Shown here piece by piece: positions 62,351-64,000 of a DNA stretch of 64,000 bases. Position 1 is the stretch's first letter; each line of letters starts with the position of its first letter. The notes under the pieces are model-generated. The model saw only the letters and a program-made list of their open reading frames with translations. It ran no database searches and had not been told where the DNA came from. The translations under genes and the position numbers were made by a program. The stretch covers positions 2,536,773 through 2,600,772 of the forward strand of contig NC_033645.1 in assembly GCF_001540865.1 (NCBI RefSeq). Reading direction: 5' to 3'. This DNA comes from Ananas comosus (lineage: Eukaryota > Streptophyta > Magnoliopsida > Poales > Bromeliaceae).

Positions 62351-62358
62351 AACTATAG

Positions 62359-62515
62359 ATGAAACACTTCATCAGGAAGGCGATTTATTCACTTTTGAGT
62401 TTCAAGTGTTGCCGTTCGGCCTCACAAATACATCGGCCACATTTTGCACAGTTCATAAACAAGCTCTCACGTTCATACGACGATCAATTTGTTGTAGTAT
62501 GAGTTGAAGATTGTA
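62359..62515 (+). pseudogene. Ty3/gypsy reverse transcriptase relic
   Basis: Translated, FEFQVLPFGLTNTSATF is the conserved 'F..MPFGLTNAPATF' block of Ty3/gypsy reverse transcriptase. About 30 residues later, in another frame, DDQFVVV, a stop and VED stand where the catalytic (F/Y)VDD segment is expected. Frameshift and stop show it is dead. Only about 150 bp remain; no LTRs were found. Confidence 0.65.
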
Positions 62516-62519
62516 CAAA

Positions 62520-63720
62520 ATACAAATACGCAGTTACATATAAACGCACTTTTTTTTTTTTCTTCGAGGTGACTAAATTTTGTGTTTTGAGTTCGTACTA
62601 ATTAATTGGCTGGCTCTGTATTATTAAACTTTATAAAAATTAAGATTGTACCTTTTGTTATAATTTCGATTTCTAAACCTGAATTGTAGATGGCGATTAA
62701 TTCTTACTTGTGGTTCGTTCTCGTTCATGATCTGCCAAAAAAGAAACATTTCGAGTCTAATTCTCTTATCCCCGGAAATGAAACCGTCATAGGAATTAAG
62801 ATTAGAGTTAGATCGGGACTCCCATATGTTACATATTTATATATAATTTGATGTAAGAATGTTAAATCACGTACGTTCATCAAGAACGTGTGGCCAGATA
62901 CATCATAATCATTAGATCTACCGTATTTTTATAGATCGACTTGAATAGACCGACTGCATCTTTATAAATCGTCTTAAATAAATCACATAAACCATATCCA
63001 ACATATATAACTTGTTTTGCAAATAATTGCCATTTCAAACTTCTCTGAGCTGTTACCTGACAAAATTTGATTGCATTTATCAATTTTCAAAATAAAAACT
63101 GGAAGAGGGCGGGTACATGTAATTTTATCCAGTTGCATGAGAGTAACGTGCAAGAGCACAGAGCCTTATCCTTCGTACAACAAAGAATTATATGCAGAAG
63201 ACGCAGTGAAAGATTACAAAATCGCGTTTACTATTCAATACATGCAACAATTAATTGCTCTGATACGCACGTGCGGGAGAAATTAGTACCTGCACATGGT
63301 GTACGTATATCTACATGTTTAATAAATAATTAATCCAAAATTAAAATATGATTAAATTAATGGATATTGTAAGAAACATCTGGAGATGTCATGTATATAG
63401 GAAGAAATTAAATACTTCCTAATTAAGATTAACAATGTAGAAATAAAATATTATTCACTCATTTATAAATTTAATAATTACAGGTATATAATCGACCGCC
63501 CTAACACAAGTTGCGAAGGACTTGATGATTAGTTAGTATCCGAGATTTCAAATTTAAAATCTAATTGCTTCATATTTTCAGCTGGGTTTATTTCTTAAAA
63601 AAATAAATAAAGTAGGATGCATGTTATAATTTTCCAAAAAAAGTAATAATTATAAGAATATGTATTATAAAATTAATGCATTTATCCAATTTATATTTTT
63701 TCATTCAACAATCTACCCTT
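62520..63720. other. Intergenic, AT-rich, with SINE relic
   Basis: No gene is recognised. A decayed plus-strand SINE lies at about 63510-63645 (aaggacttgatgattagtta head, ttatttcttaaaaaaataaa tail). Confidence 0.35.
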
Positions 63721-63797
63721 CAAGTGTTTAGGATTCTATCGGTGAGGTGCATGGTGCACCGGGTTCATACAGCAACTTCTGCTTCGTGTTGTTGGCG

Positions 63798-63833
63798 TGA
63801 CGTCAGCAATAGCTGCATCACCGTGGCATGACG
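63798..63833. promoter_or_regulatory. as-1-like TGACG pair
   Basis: tgacgtca at 63798-63805 and tgacg at 63829-63833, with a cacgcacgtca-type context on the other strand. Pairs of TGACG are bound by TGA-type bZIP factors. It may belong to a gene beyond the window. Confidence 0.35.
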
Positions 63834-64000
63834 TGCGTGGGACACAGCTTAATTAACAGCTAACAATAACATAAGCGACTCGAATAAATTTAACAAAAAT
63901 GCCATGCCCTTCAAATTCAATAGATATAGAGAGTTAGAAAAATTTTCTTTTATTGGTTACGGAAATTTCTCAAAAATTTTAGTTAAAAGTATGAAATAAG

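Overview
This is plant nuclear DNA: split genes with GT-AG introns and AT-rich introns, a chloroplast-targeted repertoire, dense small transposons and (TA)n/(CT)n microsatellites. The very GC-rich first exon of the aquaporin gene and its sharp drop in GC downstream suggest a monocot. A non-grass monocot such as a bromeliad is only a guess. I name no species.

Genes supported by spliced homology, all on the + strand: the 3' end of a chloroplast MurE-like gene (1-1298); a USP/PUB-type fragment (2789-4224, broken); a broken FAR1/FRS gene (8807-9499); a PIP1 aquaporin (13064-15489, 4 exons, 289 aa); a TIC32-like short-chain dehydrogenase (18804-22444, 8 exons, 313 aa); a chloroplast ANTR/PHT4-type transporter (24670-30099, 11 exons, 607 aa, one GC-AG intron); a 2-oxoglutarate-dependent dioxygenase (41505-45702, 4 exons, 377 aa); and a SIAMESE-related CDK inhibitor (56909-57262, intronless, 117 aa). 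The reading frames join in phase at every exon junction of the four complete multi-exon genes.

RNA genes: an initiator tRNA-Met (5872-5943, minus strand) and a U1 snRNA gene (23516-23678, plus strand) with a canonical upstream sequence element and TATA box. The U1 gene lies between the TIC32-like and ANTR genes.

The rest is mobile-element territory: a Mutator-type MITE family (three copies, one with a perfect 10-bp target duplication); a tRNA-derived SINE family (one copy with a perfect 17-bp duplication, a second inverted copy 300 bp away); a 765-bp non-autonomous hAT element; a CACTA-like 517-bp element; remnants of a LINE and a Ty3/gypsy element; and several related MITE families embedded in (TA)n/(GA)n tracts. 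These last families form a dense array at 47.9-52.8 kb.

Three single N characters (9499, 42747, 56498) look like contig joins. Two are flanked by duplicated sequence. The 48.5-52.8 kb array is a 2.18-kb tandem duplication full of one-base indels and may be an assembly artefact. The genes are functionally unrelated and do not form a pathway or a cluster. I saw no wholly new system. The most unusual biology is the group of MITE families that share one subterminal motif and sit inside microsatellites.
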